64,000 nt of DNA from Adiantum capillus-veneris (GCA_014529385.2 CM043957.1:65826003-65890002); one strand, 5' to 3'. Counted from the first letter of the stretch, positions 11,902-24,702 are shown. The notes: a model not told the origin generated them from the sequence alone. Made by a program: numbers and translations.

Positions 11902-12826
11902 TTGATTCAGTCTTATCGACCGCCGACTGAAATGAAGCTTCCATCTTGGTTGAACAAAGACACACCTATTTGGATGTGCAGCGCCTCAAAAAACGGGAGC
12001 TCAAAAAAAGAAGAATGTTTCTTAGAAAAGGATTGCACAGACGAAGCCTATGTACCTGAACCCTTTCCGGAGCATTTGTTTGATACATTTGAGGGGACTC
12101 AAATTTTGGCAACAATGGATGTGTGTAAATACGTCTATGGTTACTCAATTTTACAATGAAGATGGCTATGAAATAATTCCCTTAAAAATGATCTCAACCC
12201 TTCACATTGAAGACAAAATTCAAGAATCCAAGGTCTTGATGAAGGCTGAACAAGTTTTTTTAGACCTCTACTATGATGCAACAGACAAGTTAGAAGAACA
12301 TTCGGTTACCTCAGACGATTCACGGTCAGAAAAAGAACACGTGAGAGCTAAACTACTCATGAAAGGAGGGGATAAATTTTTTTTTGACTTTCCAAACCAA
12401 AATCCAAAAAGACAAAAATGGTATAGAAGAAAAAGAGACACGAGAAACTTGAAATCTAGACCTATGCCATCAATCTCCAGTCGAACACAGTTTTTGATGC
12501 AGATAGATGCACATCATTGTGTCAAAGACAAAATCACTAGTAGATATCCTTTAAATGGAAAGCAGGAAATATCAAAAAGATTGAGAAAAATGAGAAAATA
12601 AACTCAAGCAAAACCTAAATACTAGGACAAGGATTCAACCATGACACAAGTTGAACGAAGAAAGAAGTATCAAGAGTTGAAGAAAGATCTAAAGGAGATA
12701 TATACAACTAAAATGGAAACCACTAAGAAAGAAGATAAGGATGTAATGAATGTTCCATCCCCCCATTACAAGAAATATACTCTCCAAGACCGAAAAATCA
12801 TTGAACAACCTGTCATGGAACTATGA
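11902..12826 (+). pseudogene. Protease-RT linker region of pol, fragmented
   Basis: Several overlapping plus-strand frames (11902-12159, 12050-12601, 12641-12826) are lysine- and glutamate-rich and show no recognisable domain. By position they belong to the poorly conserved spacer between protease and reverse transcriptase, which is long in Tat-type elements. Frame changes between them show the coding sequence is no longer continuous. Confidence 0.5.
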
Positions 12827-12840
12827 AAACAGGGTGATTC

Positions 12841-14227
12841 CTACAAAGGACTGGAAAATAAAAAAAGATAGATCTGGTTGAACCAGCAGAAGATCCTAGA
12901 CCTGCATACATTGCAAATGACCTAACGGAAGAAAAATAAGAGATTTTGGTAAGCTTAATGAAAGAATACCGAGATATCTTTGCTTGGTCTTATAAGGATC
13001 TCAAGGGTGTTGATCCAAAAATTTGTCAACATACCATACCTATGAGAGATGATGCAAACCAAGCAGATATAGACCATATACTTATAGAGAAACATTTGCC
13101 AAAAAAAATCAAAGAAGAGATTGAAAAGCTAAAGGAGGCCGAATTCATTTATGAAATTGAACACACAAATTGGGTGTCTCCAATTGTGGCAGTACCCAAG
13201 AAAAATAGAAAATTACGGGTGTGTCTCAATCTAAAGAAAGTGAATGCAGCTACCATTAGAGACAACTTTCCTCTTCCAATCATCACTGAGCATATTTTAG
13301 AATGAGTTGCAGGAAAAGAAGCTTACAGCTTTTTAGATGGCTTTTTAGGATACAATAATCTTTTGGTTGACCCCAGAGATGAACATAAAACTGCCTTTGA
13401 AACTGAATGGGGTATTTTTTCCTATAGGGTTATTCCTTTTGAGTTAACTAATGCTCCTTCCACCTTTCAAAGATTGATGAGCCATGCTTTCAAAGAATAC
13501 CTTTGGAATTTCTTGGAAGTATATATAGATGATTTATGTGTACATTCATCAATCCGAACTGATCATTTTGAACACCTCAAAAAGGTATTCAAAAAATGTA
13601 GACTTTATACGATTTGCTTAAATCGTGAAAAGTGCACATTCATGGGCAGATAAGGAGAACTTCTTGGACATCTAGTGTCTAAAAATGGCATAGCTACTGA
13701 TATGGATAAAATTTATATTACTGCTAATTTTCCTAGACCCACAACAGTCAAAGGGGTTCAAGCTTTCATGGGACATTGTGGATATTACAAATGATTCATT
13801 TACATGTATGCTATAATTGCAAGACCCATGTACAACTTGATTACACTCTTTGAATGGACGGATGAGTGTGAAGAATCCTTCATGAAGCTTAAGTAAACTC
13901 TCACTTCAGCTCCAATATTGAAAGCACCAGATTGGAATAAGATATTCCACATACATATAGATGCTTTCAATTATGCGATTGGGTGTATACTAGCTCAACC
14001 ATGGGATGGAAAGATTGATTTTCCTATTTCTTATGTTAGTAGACAGCTGAATATGGCAGAGAAAAACTATACAACCACCGAAAGGGAAGGCTTACAAATG
14101 ATCTATGCCGTAAAAAAGTATAGACATTACTTATTAGCTAACAAATTTGTGTTCTTTGTGGACCACCAAGCCTTATTGAATTGGTCAACAAGCCATGCAA
14201 CATAGGAAGAATAGTGAGATGGTTCAT
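12841..14227 (+). pseudogene. Ty3/gypsy reverse transcriptase and RNase H, decayed and cut
   Basis: This is the reverse transcriptase and the start of RNase H. Signatures in order: FAWSYKDLKGVDP (12970s), WVSPIVAVPKKNRKLRVCLN (RT fingers), FLDGFLGYNN, FETEWGIFSYRVIPFELTNA, and the catalytic YIDD with VHS after it (about 13528-13545). Then come LLGHLVSKNG, the thumb and connection, and RNase H motifs IHIDAFNYAIGCILAQ, YTTTEREGLQMIYAVKKYRHYL and FFVDHQAL. In-frame stops at 12937, 13303, 13651, 13792 and 13894 are all explained by C-to-T changes. A frameshift near 14160-14180 moves the end (NKPCNIGRIVRWF) to another frame. Coding ends abruptly at 14227 where an LTR begins. The integrase is absent from the window. 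Confidence 0.88.
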
Positions 14228-14622
14228 TGTTAGGGTTTCACAGCCCTAACAGGTATTAAGTGCAAGAAACATACAGTATGCAGGAAAACAAGTACAGGGG
14301 ACTGCACATTACACCATTGGAAAATTGCAGACTATATGAACACAAGAGACCATGGCTAAGCAAGAGAAAGTACTACTCTACCCTGTATTCATCATCAACG
14401 TCCAACTACAGGCCTAAAATAGCAGAACGACTGTAGGAAAACTGCAAACTGCAAACTGCAAGGTAGTTACATCTGAAAATTGCTACTCGCCATGTGACCA
14501 TTTGGGTATTTCCAACTACCTAGGCATAAAGACCTTGTGTAAACATGCTCCTAAGTTTTAAAGCTAAGACCTTAGTTAAAAGTCCAAAAAGATAAATGCC
14601 CTGACACATCAGGCCCCTAACA
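14228..14622 (+). repeat. LTR of an element inserted in the gypsy RNase H
   Basis: The 395-bp stretch begins TGTTAGGG and ends CCCCTAACA, an LTR-type inverted end. Its left edge falls exactly where gypsy RNase H coding (…GRIVRWF) stops. Two bases after its right edge lies TGGCACACCTGGTGGG, placed like a PBS. Both facts fit the 5' LTR of a plus-oriented element. No matching second LTR is visible in the window, so the element is truncated or interrupted further right. Confidence 0.6.
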
Positions 14623-14624
14623 CT

Positions 14625-14640
14625 TGGCACACCTGGTGGG
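14625..14640 (+). promoter_or_regulatory. Candidate primer-binding site
   Basis: TGGCACACCTGGTGGG starts with TGG (pairing with tRNA CCA) two bases after the LTR edge. I cannot assign the tRNA from memory. Position rather than identity is the evidence. Confidence 0.45.
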
Positions 14641-14699
14641 CAATGTTTCTCAAACATTGTGAGGACCCATAGTTCCTTGATGAGAAATTTCAACATCAA

Positions 14700-16743
14700 G
14701 ATGATCTTTAACTTCAAGCTGCTTTGAAATTTCCCCTTCAGTTGCAATTTCCTTACTATATTTACCAAATCTTGTATCCACTTCAGCTTCAGGTGCTTTC
14801 ATTGCAACTCAATATCTTCTCCAATGAGTATCTCATCCACAATAGACAATACTGGATCTTTAAATTGTTATTGTCCACGTGCAACATTTGCTTCTTCATT
14901 TGCAACTGCAATTGGAATTGTGACAACACCTTTAGCACTGTTCATGAACTTCAGTATCAATTTGGTTCATTATTGCAGTATCGCCCTGAGCACTCTGTTG
15001 TTTAGGTTTATCATGTTTGTGCTAACCCTCTCGCTTCTGCAACTTCTCAAACTGCTGTTTCAACTCACCATATTGCCTCTGTAGTAACAAACTCTCCTCT
15101 TTAGCTTCTTCTTCTTTTGCAAAGATCTAATATGGCTTATTGACCACATCATATACCATGACTTTCATTTCTCCCAAACTTCCTTCATGTACTCCATCAT
15201 TTCAGTCTTCATTTTCTCCACATCTCTTGAATTGAGGTACCTTCTACAAAGTAGGAAACTCTCCTCTTCTTCAAGTAATTTAGGTCTTTAGGCCCTTTTT
15301 CATATTCAAGTACATATCCAAATTCAGTAAGTAGATTTAGGGTCAGGTTCAGGTTCAGTTTTCCCTTCAAGAAGCATGCAGAAAGATTCAAGGTAGGATG
15401 AAAACTTTGCAACCATTAGACGCTGCCTCTTGAACACATCCAATATCTCTGCATGTAGATGCAACACTCGAAGACCTGATTTAGACTCCGCATGCCAAAA
15501 CAATTGATTTCCTTGATTCAGGAAAAAACCAAAATTGATTTGCTTCTTTATCAAACTGCTTTGATTCAAGGCTTAAAAATAACAAATTGAACTCTCCTTT
15601 ACACATAAAAACACCACCAAGATGGCTTGATCACATTTCTCCTTGAAAATAGAAAGAAATCCACTTTTTAGCTGCAAAAGTGTCCAATCAGCGATATCTC
15701 CTTGAAACTGAAAACTTTTGACTTCTGCTCCTTGAAAAACTTCCCTTATGTCATCAAGCATGAAGACATAAAACCAATGGGATATAAGAATATCAACATC
15801 ATCTCCTCCATGAACGACATCACATAGAAATTTAGAACCATCTTCAGGAAAACCCACTTCACCATCATCAAAAACTTGCAAAATACTTGCATAATCATCA
15901 GTCAAACCCATCTCTTCAGCATCAACAAACCATTGATGTCAGAAACTTGGTATAATTCATCAAGAATATCATCAGTAAAATGAACTTCATTGAAGAAAGA
16001 TGGACTTCCAATATCCATGACTGAATTTGTAAAAGAATCAACATCATAAAGATCATTGATAACAACATCATCATTCAAGAAACCTTCTGTAACATCAAGA
16101 TTTGAAGAATCCATATTGTTGATTTGAGTAAGTTGAAGCTTCAAGTCCTCAATTTCATTATCCTAATACAAAATAGCTTGCTTAAGAGCATCATGAACTT
16201 CATAACAGTAAGAATATGCAAGTCGGCTTCAGTTTGAACCTGAGAAATCTCCACCATCAATGATGCCTTCTCTTCATGAATTTGACTGATTTTGGAAAGC
16301 GCTTCATTTGCCGCAACCATACTTGAATGCCTCTCATTCTCTAGCTCTAATGAGAGATTATTCATCATCTTCGCTTGAGAAAGAACAAGAATTTGAAATT
16401 CAGCAAGTTCAGGTACATAACTTCTTTGCAAATCAGTAATCTGCGGATCAGGGACCTAAATTCTGAAACTTTGCAAATCAGGGACCTTTAGTATCAAAAC
16501 TGGTAATTCAGGGATCTGAAAGTCTAGATCCTTGTCTTCACAACCTGAATAACTCATATCCACTCCTAGAAATTGGCTTTTAGTCTTCAAAACTCCAAAA
16601 AAACTCTTCTCCATCAACAGAAACACCTCCCGGACTGTCACACCTGTCGAAGCGCATGCAAGTGCAAGTACAAGATCAGAGAGAGAGAGACCTGCTTTGG
16701 GTGCAACGTTATCCTGTTGTTGCAGCTCCTTATTTTGTTGCAT
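14700..16743 (-). pseudogene. Decayed minus-strand reading frame, coiled-coil and acidic, unknown
   Basis: A chain of minus-strand frames (16456-16743, 16141-16431, 15902-16144, 15573-15911, 15324-15569) reads like one broken coding sequence. It starts MQQNKELQQQDNVAPKAG and continues with a heptad-like stretch rich in Leu, Glu and Ala (about 16200-16390). Past frameshifts near 16190-16200 and 15940, and one stop, comes a very acidic part rich in Asp (DDILDEL, DDGEVGFPEDG). I do not recognise it. It lies antisense to the LTR and PBS at 14228-14640, and antisense ORFs are known in some Tat/Grande elements. It could instead be a gene fragment carried by the neighbouring minus-strand copia element. 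Confidence 0.45.
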
Positions 16744-16826
16744 TAAAGAATAAGTGTATAATGGTTAAGTTAGTAGATGGGTTAGTAGTAAGTGGGATGT
16801 CCGGCGAGTTGGCCTGAATCCCGACA
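16744..16826 (-). repeat. Start of the 3' LTR of the minus-strand copia element
   Basis: Read on the minus strand, a purine-rich AAGTGAGAGT at about 16830-16838 (PPT-like) is followed at 16826 by TGTCGGGATTCAGG, a plausible LTR start, 70 bases after the RNase H stop codon. This is the expected order for Ty1/copia. The far edge of the LTR is unknown because unrelated sequence follows. Confidence 0.5.
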
Positions 16827-16895
16827 AACTCTCACTTGAAGGCCAACGTAGCCCAAGTGACCTGGTATGTACAACCGTGAAGCAATCTAGTGGCT

Positions 16896-18910
16896 TCAAC
16901 CTACACCCATCAACTCCCTCCAATGTGCAAACCGCCTCGAAGCTAAGACTTTCGTCAAAGCATCTGCTGGATTGTCGTTAGTGTGTACCTTGACCAAATC
17001 AATGTGCTTTTTGGCCAAGAAATCTCTCATGAGATTATACCTGACTTCAATGTGTTTCGATTTGGAGTGAAACACGGGATTCCTTGCCAATGCAAGAGCA
17101 CTTTGACTATCACAATATATCATTGGAGTCTCATCAATGCCAAGATTTTTGACTAAGCGAGATAACCATACAGCCTCTTTACTTGCATCCAACAATGCAA
17201 CGTACTCTGCTTCCATAGTGGAAGATGACGCACAATCTTGAAGAAATGACCTCCAAGATACTGCTGCTCCAGCAAATATGAAGACATAGCCAGATGTCAA
17301 GCTTCTATTGTCGACAAAACCCGCATAGTCTGCATCCGCATAACCCACGATGGATGCATCACTATTCCTGAAGCATAAACACCTGTCGAACATACCTTTG
17401 AGGTACCTAAGAGTGTTCTTCACTGCTTCCCAAAAGAAATGTCTGGTCTTGTGGCCACCATAGCATACATGAGATTGCCCATTGCCGAAGAATATGGTAC
17501 CTTATCCATTTCAGCTCGTTCAACATCAGATTTGGGTGCATCTTCCTTGCTGAGTTTCAAGAATGTCTGCATTGGGGTACTCAATGCTTCCCCCCCCTGC
17601 ATATTGAAACGCTGCAAAACTTTCTCAATGTATGGTTCCTGAGATAACTCAAGAATATGATGTTTGTGATCTCTTTTGATTCGCATGCCAAGAAAGTGTG
17701 TAGCATCCCCCAAATATTTCATTGAAAAATTATTGCTAAGTGTTTTCTTCAAGTTGGAAATTTGCGCAATGGATCTCCCAGCTATAAGCATGTCGCCAAT
17801 GTACAAAACTAGAACGATCATCGAGCCATCATCTAGCTTTCTTGTGTACAAGCAGTAATCCTCTTTGCTCCTTTTATATCCTTGAGACCTCATACATGCA
17901 TCAAATTAATGATACCACTGCCTTTAACCCTGATTTAAGCCATAAAGTGCCTTTTTGAGCTTACATACTAGCTCCTCATGAGATGCATTCTCCTGAACCA
18001 ACCCTTCAGGCTGCTACCTATAAACATCCTCATCGAGATCCCCGTGAATAAATGTTGTCTTCACATCCATTTGGACAAGTTCCATGTCCTCAATCGCTAC
18101 AAGACCAAGTACGATTCTAAGCGTTGTCATCTTGACCACAGGCAAGAAGATTTCATCAAAATTGACTCCTTTTTCTTGTTTGAACCCTTTGGCTACAAGT
18201 CTAGCCTTGTACTTTGGATTTGGATCATCTAAGGTAAATTTCTTCTTGTAAACCCATTTACAAGGTAAAGCTTTCACATCATTTGGTAGTTATACCAAGT
18301 CCCAAGTGTCATTAGCCAGAATCTAGTTATACTCAGATTCCATAGCTTGCTCCCACTTCACCACATCATCCATTATCATGGCTTCTTGGTAGCAGCTTGG
18401 CTCAACGCAATCGGTCAACATGATGTAATCAAGACTTGGCTCAAAGCGTGCAGGTGTACGGGAGACTCTAGTAGACCATCTCACTCCTTGACCATTGCTA
18501 TCCGCTCCCTCTGGAGCATTGCTAGTGGGAGGTACATCACTAGCTCGTTGAGTTGATTTCACTGTCTTTGAGGCAACATCCTCAAAAGTGACTCTCCCAA
18601 TATCTATTTCCTTGATAGGTTGTTTATGCATCTTCAACTCATTGAAGATCACATCTGAACTACGGATGACTCGACAAGATTCCAAGTGCCAAAGATGATA
18701 TCCCATCTCTCCATCTGCACCATATCCAATGGAAATACATTTGTGTGACTTTGGCTCTAGCTTCTGTCGAAGTTGTTTAGGCACATGAAAATAAGATTTA
18801 CAACCAAAAACACATACATTCTATGCCAACTTGGGCTGAACAAATGCGACTTGTGGAGGATAAAGATGATGTTTTTCATGTGGTGCGACTAGATGCATAA
18901 TTTTTTTGGG
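16896..18910 (-). pseudogene. Ty1/copia pol remnant: integrase end, RT and RNase H
   Basis: Minus-strand frames in order: the integrase C-terminal part (18323-18784, and upstream to about 18905, with VFGCKSYFHVPKQLR and KSHKCISIGYG); RT (18014-18277, KWVYKKKFTLDD, KARLVAKGFKQEKGVNF, QMDVKTTFIHGDL); RT palm (17420-17893, with LVLYIGDMLIAG); and RNase H (16896-17423, GYADADYAGFVDNRSLTSGY, EAEYVALLDASKEAVW, HSKSKHIEVRYNLMRD). The catalytic Y-V-D-D appears as YIGD, so one catalytic Asp is lost. A stop lies near 18012, and frames change between blocks. RNase H is intact in sequence. Gag, protease and most of the integrase are missing: homology fades at about 18910, a 5' truncation. The element ran right to left. 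Confidence 0.9.
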
Positions 18911-18929
18911 TTTTGTATTGAATACTTTG

Positions 18930-20190
18930 CGCTATGGATATGGAGTTGCTATAACTTAATAAGAGTGCAACACATCATACAAAATTTCTCCCTAAGCATT
19001 ATAGAAAGTTCAAGATTATTACGAGTAACAAGAACTTCGAGAATCCAAACATCATGCTAGGATTAATAAGGGTTTATAAAAAAAATTGATTCATGTTTGG
19101 AAGATGTTTGAGAATTTAGATGCAACAAATACACTATTTTTTTAATGACACTCCATATAGAGTGATGTGGAACATGCCGAGGACATATCTTATATTTTCA
19201 AAGATGTGAAAGCAAACATCTAGGCAACTTCAAAGATTCTTGCAAGAAACAATGATGCCATGGTTGGTAGGATGGTTATTTGCAAGAGAGAAGAGAGAAT
19301 ATACGCACAACACAATGTGAATCAGTATTATGATTTCGAGACAAATTATGTCCTTGATGTGTACTTGTCAATGCAAAAGCATTGATTAACAATGATCTAT
19401 TGGGTGTCGCCAAGATGTCTCCTTCATTTTTGTAACGTGTATCTTTCAATATTTGTATAATTATATGATATAAATTTTATCTTAGAGAAAATATGTGTCA
19501 ATTTGATGAACACTTTAATAAAGTGCACTCTGCTCGAAGGGGACTTTAATGTTTTACTAGAGTGCATCCTACTGTAAGGAGACTCCAATGTATTATTAGA
19601 GTGCACCCTGTTTTTGGGGGATTTCTTTTTTATTCAATTGGGATCTATGTTCAATCATTTAGTAAACAATAATTAATTTTTGTTTCTTGAGAATTTTTAT
19701 GTTAGTCCATCTGAAGGTTTTGTCAATTTGTAACTAGGAGAAATTGATGTTTTGATGTCAAAATAAAAATTGCAAGTGTGGAATGGAGAATTCATGGACT
19801 TTGGATGTGAGAGAGATCTCTTTTATGGATACAAATGTTTACTTCAAGCATTCTTTCTCTATATCCTTCATGTAAAAGAGGTTTAGAAAATTAAAAAACT
19901 CTCAAAGGGAAACTATGGAATCTAAGTGCATGTATTCTTGAGTTGGCCTAAAAGTCAATGTATGCATGCATGTCTTAATGAAGGTTTAGATCTAGTCAGA
20001 TTCTTCTTGGAGATTTCCTTTTCCTATTCAATATGAAATAGCTTATCATAATTTATTTTCTTGTAGGTGGAAAATATTTCATTATGTGTATTTTGAACCT
20101 AATTGCTTGACCTTCAAACCAAATCTCATTTGTTGCAATAGAGAACCACTAAAAAATGGTCAATGATAATCATTTTAACTAACTTTATGA
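18930..20190. other. AT-rich interval with a short tandem repeat
   Basis: Apart from the 39-bp repeat at 19522-19620 I see nothing recognisable. No open frame has convincing protein character. Confidence 0.45.
19522..19620. repeat. 39-bp tandem repeat, about 2.5 copies
   Basis: Units starting AGTGCA at 19522, 19561 and 19600 share the pattern AGTGCAYYCT, GACT and AATGT with TTA-TAG ends. The period is 39 bases with several mismatches per unit. Confidence 0.7.
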
Positions 20191-20194
20191 CTTT

Positions 20195-20660
20195 GAGTGT
20201 AGCTTGAGGAAGAAGTGGACATAAGTCAAGGGAACCTAGCTTGGAAAAGTGGTGGGCTTTGCATTCGCCCATAAGTCAAGGGAGATTAGCTTGGATGAGC
20301 GCACCATGAAACCAACACTCCTATGATGCAACGAAGCATACGCTACATGTTTTATGTATGCTTCATGCCTTAAATGAGAAATCCTAGATTAGTGATGGAC
20401 CTTTCTTGAATGTCATAGAAAAGTGGGTTGTATTCCTCAATGGATCCTATCTTGGACAAGTGGTGGACCTTTAATAAAACTTTTAGTTACTCACTTTGAA
20501 CTTGACTTGGTGGACAATTGGTGGGCCTTGAAACCAAGTTGGTCACATTGAGATCAGTCATAGGTAGGAAAATAGAGCATAGACAATGATAATGGATGCA
20601 ATGTACTAGTTTCTTTTATGGTCTGGATGTCCAATGTTGTTCTCAATGTGTAATCTACGT
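20195..20660. repeat. Fragment related to the LTR at 1320-2669
   Basis: Begins TGTAGCTTG and contains several copies of a CTTGGA-AAGTGGTGGACCTT-like motif (about 20249, 20454, 20502). The same motif recurs at about 1321, 1473 and 1522. It is probably a diverged LTR or LTR fragment of the same family. Overall similarity outside the motif is low by eye. Confidence 0.35.
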
Positions 20661-22000
20661 GCATAAAGTGGAATGAGACCTTAAGCAAATTGATGTCTTT
20701 GACAAAAATCTCATTACCTTATACATGATATGTTGAAAATTGTCCAGCCTCGGAATTGGGATTTTCCCACTGTACCTAATATAGTCGTCCCACTCAATTG
20801 TTGATTTATGTGCAGGATTTTGTTGAAGATTAGGAACATAAAAATTGGTGTAATTTATATGTATTGGTGTGTGCCTATGTGTAGGCAAAGTGCACACATC
20901 GGAGCGCAAATGCATGGCAATTTTGATGCCAATCAATTAATTTGCAGCAATGGGATATGTATGGTTGTTCGGTTGATTATGGTGAATGGTTTTGAGTTTG
21001 CAAATTGCATTGTTATACTGTCGAAATTGCGATATAATTATGTGTGTGTAAGCTTGTAAGTGTGTTAATTGTGCAAATTTACACATTTTCAAATTGATTT
21101 GAATGATTGAATTAATGTTAAATTAAAAATGTTATCAATGTTGATTTGATTGTGATTATTGGACCAACATGCATAAATTTTCTAATTGAACCATTAATTA
21201 GACTAATTTTTGGGTCAAAATTGAGTAAACACGAGAAAAACGGTCCAAAATTATTAAAATTTGATTAATAAATTAAAGAATGATTGGTTGAATGATGTAG
21301 CTACATTGCCAAGTGCTGCAAATCGAGCTGGTTTTGCTGCATAATGTTTTGTTTAAAAAGGCTTTTTTTTGTAAATTTCTAGCAATTTTTTGGTATTTTA
21401 TTGCCTCAAATTGCTAATTTTTATCCAAAATGATGAAAATGAAAAAAAGCATTATCCATCCAAAGCATGCCTTTGCAACTCTCTGAAATTTTTCTAGTTT
21501 TTTGGGCTGTTTTTTCTAGTTTTTGAATCTTGGGTAATTTTTTAAAGATTTTTTGCGTTGTTTTCTATTTTTGGAGAAAAAAGAAATAACACATACTACA
21601 ATCCACCCCACAACACCCCCAGCTCGCTCTTCCCTCTCTTTTTCCATGTTATTTAAATTTCGTGGCTCATTTTTTGTATATTTGCTTCTAATATTTCCTT
21701 TTTTTACTTTTATTTTCATTTGTGCATTTTTCTTTTGACTTTTTGATTTAATCACTCGTGTGATTTAATTTTTAAAAAGATCATCCAAAAGAAAACGCCC
21801 TCCATTTGAAGTATTTTCCAGCAATTTAAAAAAGAACATATAGATAAATAACACAAAAAAAAGAAAAAAAGTAAAATCAAGACAAAAAAGGATTTTAAAA
21901 AAAAGAAAAAATAAATAGCTCACACACGCTCACATAAACACAAACGTCTACACATGCTTGAGACACACATGCTTGAACACACAGACACACATCTACATGC
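20661..22000. other. AT-rich interval, no gene seen
   Basis: No recognisable coding sequence, RNA gene or element end. The composition becomes very T-rich after 21300. Confidence 0.4.
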
Positions 22001-22008
22001 ACTCAATC

Positions 22009-22195
<187 letters not shown>

Positions 22196-22469
22196 TCCCG
22201 CGACATTTTCTCCTTTCTCTGCGTGTCGAAAGCCCACTGTCTCTCTGTATGCCACATCCTTTTTTTTTTTTTGCAATCAACACTGACGGCCTCGCTACTC
22301 TCTCATGCCATTTCTTTTTACCTCGTTCGTTTTTTACATTTTTATTTAATTTCATTTCTTTTTAATTTTTGTAATTTCATTTCATTTGTTGTCATTTTCA
22401 ATTTGAATTCAATTTTTATTTCTTGTAATTTCATTTCATGTGAATTTCTATTTGCTTTTCATTTCATTT

Positions 22470-24470
22470 AGCTTTTATTTTTGCATTGAAAACAAAAAAT
22501 AAACTAAAAAACAAAAAATAATAATTTAAAAAAAACTAAAATTTTAAAATTTATAAAAAAATCACAGAGAAAATTCAAAAAGCCCATAACATTCCAAAAT
22601 TGAAAACAGGGGAGATCCAAAAATTTAAAATCAAATAAGGACCCAAAAACAAAGGGATAGAAATTCACAAAATAATTTAAAAATTAAAATTTCAAAAAAA
22701 CCCAAAATTTTCACAAAAAATGGTAAAATGAAAAATATAAATAAGAAAAAAATCTTTAAAAATAGAAAACTCAAATAATATCACAAAAAATCTCATTTTC
22801 TTCAAAATTAGCAAAAAATCAAAAAGTGTAGAGGATTTTAGAAAAAAATCATAAAAGCTTCAAAACAATCACCATAAATAAAAAAACACATAAATCTTGC
22901 AAAAATAAAAAATAATATTGTTTTGTTTTTATCAAATTTGCTTTTGAGTATTTTTCTTTTTCTTTTATTTTTTGGTTTTCATTATTTATTTATTTTTTGT
23001 CTTTATTGCATTTATTTTTGTTTATAAAAAACAAAAATCCAAAGACTCAAAAAACAAAAAAATTATAATTCTCTCTCTCGATTCTTCTCCTTGCTTTCCA
23101 CACGCATCTCACACCGTATACATGCCTTGTTCACACACATTTATGCACGGTTAGACACATTTAGACTAGATACACTAGGAGAGTTTGATTTTGCCAGATC
23201 TTACCCAGTTCTACTTGATTTGAGATTTGAGCCAAATTACATGCATGGACGAAATTCGTACACAGATGTCGACTTTGGTCTACATTTGGCCAGTTCACCA
23301 GTCTTAGAGCTTGTTCACGTGCATTATTCTTTTTTGGCTTGATTTGATAATAGATTCAGTTTGTCACCACATTTAACCCCGACTTGTTGTAGAGAGTCGT
23401 TTTTTGGCCTTGATATTGACAAGATTATGCTAGTTAGAGCCCATTCACATGTGAGATCTTGACTTGGATTGACATTAGACGTTGGTCATGTGCTTGCACA
23501 CGATTAGAGCTCAAGATGATTGGTTGACTGATTTTTGAGCGCGACATGGGCCGAGAGTTGATTGCTAGAGCTTGTTCACACAGCACAGGTTAGCACTTGG
23601 CCAGGCATTTGATTGTCATATTATAGATCGTAGATAGTGCTTGTGCATATAGACCTCTTTGACACCAAATTTGACTTGGATGTCTAGATTTCAGTGATCA
23701 CAGATCTTTAGGCCCTGTTTAATAGGTTATTGTGGATTTATTGTGAGATAGATGGATTGCGCATATACACGCGTAGACACCCAACAAAGGTATATTCAGC
23801 TTTAACCCACAGACCGTCAGACACCTAGTTTCCAGGTGCTTAGAGCCTGAGCACACTCAACCTTATCAGATCCCATTTTTTATGGTTTTGGTACATCATA
23901 TAGACCTACAACAGAGGATATTCTACTGAGTTTTCTGCTAGCCCTTCGTGAGGATCGCCTATACAACCTTGAGCTACCATATACTATATCCTTGTACTTG
24001 TTTGGCATGAGTTCTATGTCATGAGTCTCATATTGATTTAAGCTATGAAGCTCATTTTGTGGTAGGCTAAGCTCTAGAGCTACGTTTAAAGGTGGCATAG
24101 TCCTAGGAATATCTCATGGAGTACTACAAACACTCATGGGTCTAAGAGGTGATCTATGACCCGACTCAGCTCTCATGGGTAGTCTAGCTCTATAATGTGC
24201 TTAATAAATCAATGGTCTGGGTGTGTATCTCAATCCGGTAGGCAACACATAGATTGCATGATCAACGCCTCAATAATCTCCCTCTAGAGGATCTCAATCA
24301 AACATAAGCATGGCACTCACACTCAGGGGTAACTCACCAAAGTGGTAGGCTCTCATGTGTACCTATGTCTGCAATTGTCAACATATAAATATGTGTGCTC
24401 AGGTCTACACAATTCTACCAGTTTTGGTTGAGTATGTGAACCTGATTTGGAGAGTACCCTACCTCCGCTA
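22470..24470. other. A- and T-rich interval, then unassigned DNA
   Basis: 22470-23060 is strongly A-rich or T-rich and low in complexity. 23060-24470 is ordinary in composition, with a loosely repeated phrase near 'TAGAGCTTGTTCACA' (for example about 23305 and 23568). No gene is seen. Confidence 0.4.
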
Positions 24471-24686
24471 TGTTGGGGTAAAGGCACTACGTCTTTTGTG
24501 TGGGATAGATGTCCGGTGTCCACCCACCCGCCCACATGTATACATACCTTCTTCTTCATATAGAAAGAATAAGGAGCATCTCACTCATACTACTTTGAGA
24601 GTCTTGCTCCACCCACACACTTTGTACTCTCTCCTTCTCGCAAGCACACTACACTGTGCACGCACGCATCCGCATTTGCGCACTCA
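24471..24686 (+). repeat. 5' LTR of a short Ty1/copia element
   Basis: 216 bp beginning TGTTGGGGTAAAGG and ending in CA. It matches 27476-27683 along its length, with a shared CCACCCGCCCACATG block, CACTCATACTACTTTGAGAG, TGTACTCTCTCCTTCTC and a common end GCACTCA. The moderate divergence suggests an old insertion. The five bases outside (CGCTA and CGTGA) match at three of five positions, so a target duplication is only suggested. Confidence 0.8.
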
Positions 24687-24690
24687 TAAT

Positions 24691-24702
24691 TGGTATCATG
24701 GA
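24691..24702 (+). promoter_or_regulatory. Primer-binding site, initiator tRNA-Met type, degenerate
   Basis: TGGTATCATGGA starts four bases after the LTR edge. Its first eight bases match the usual copia PBS TGGTATCA complementary to initiator tRNA-Met. Confidence 0.7.
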
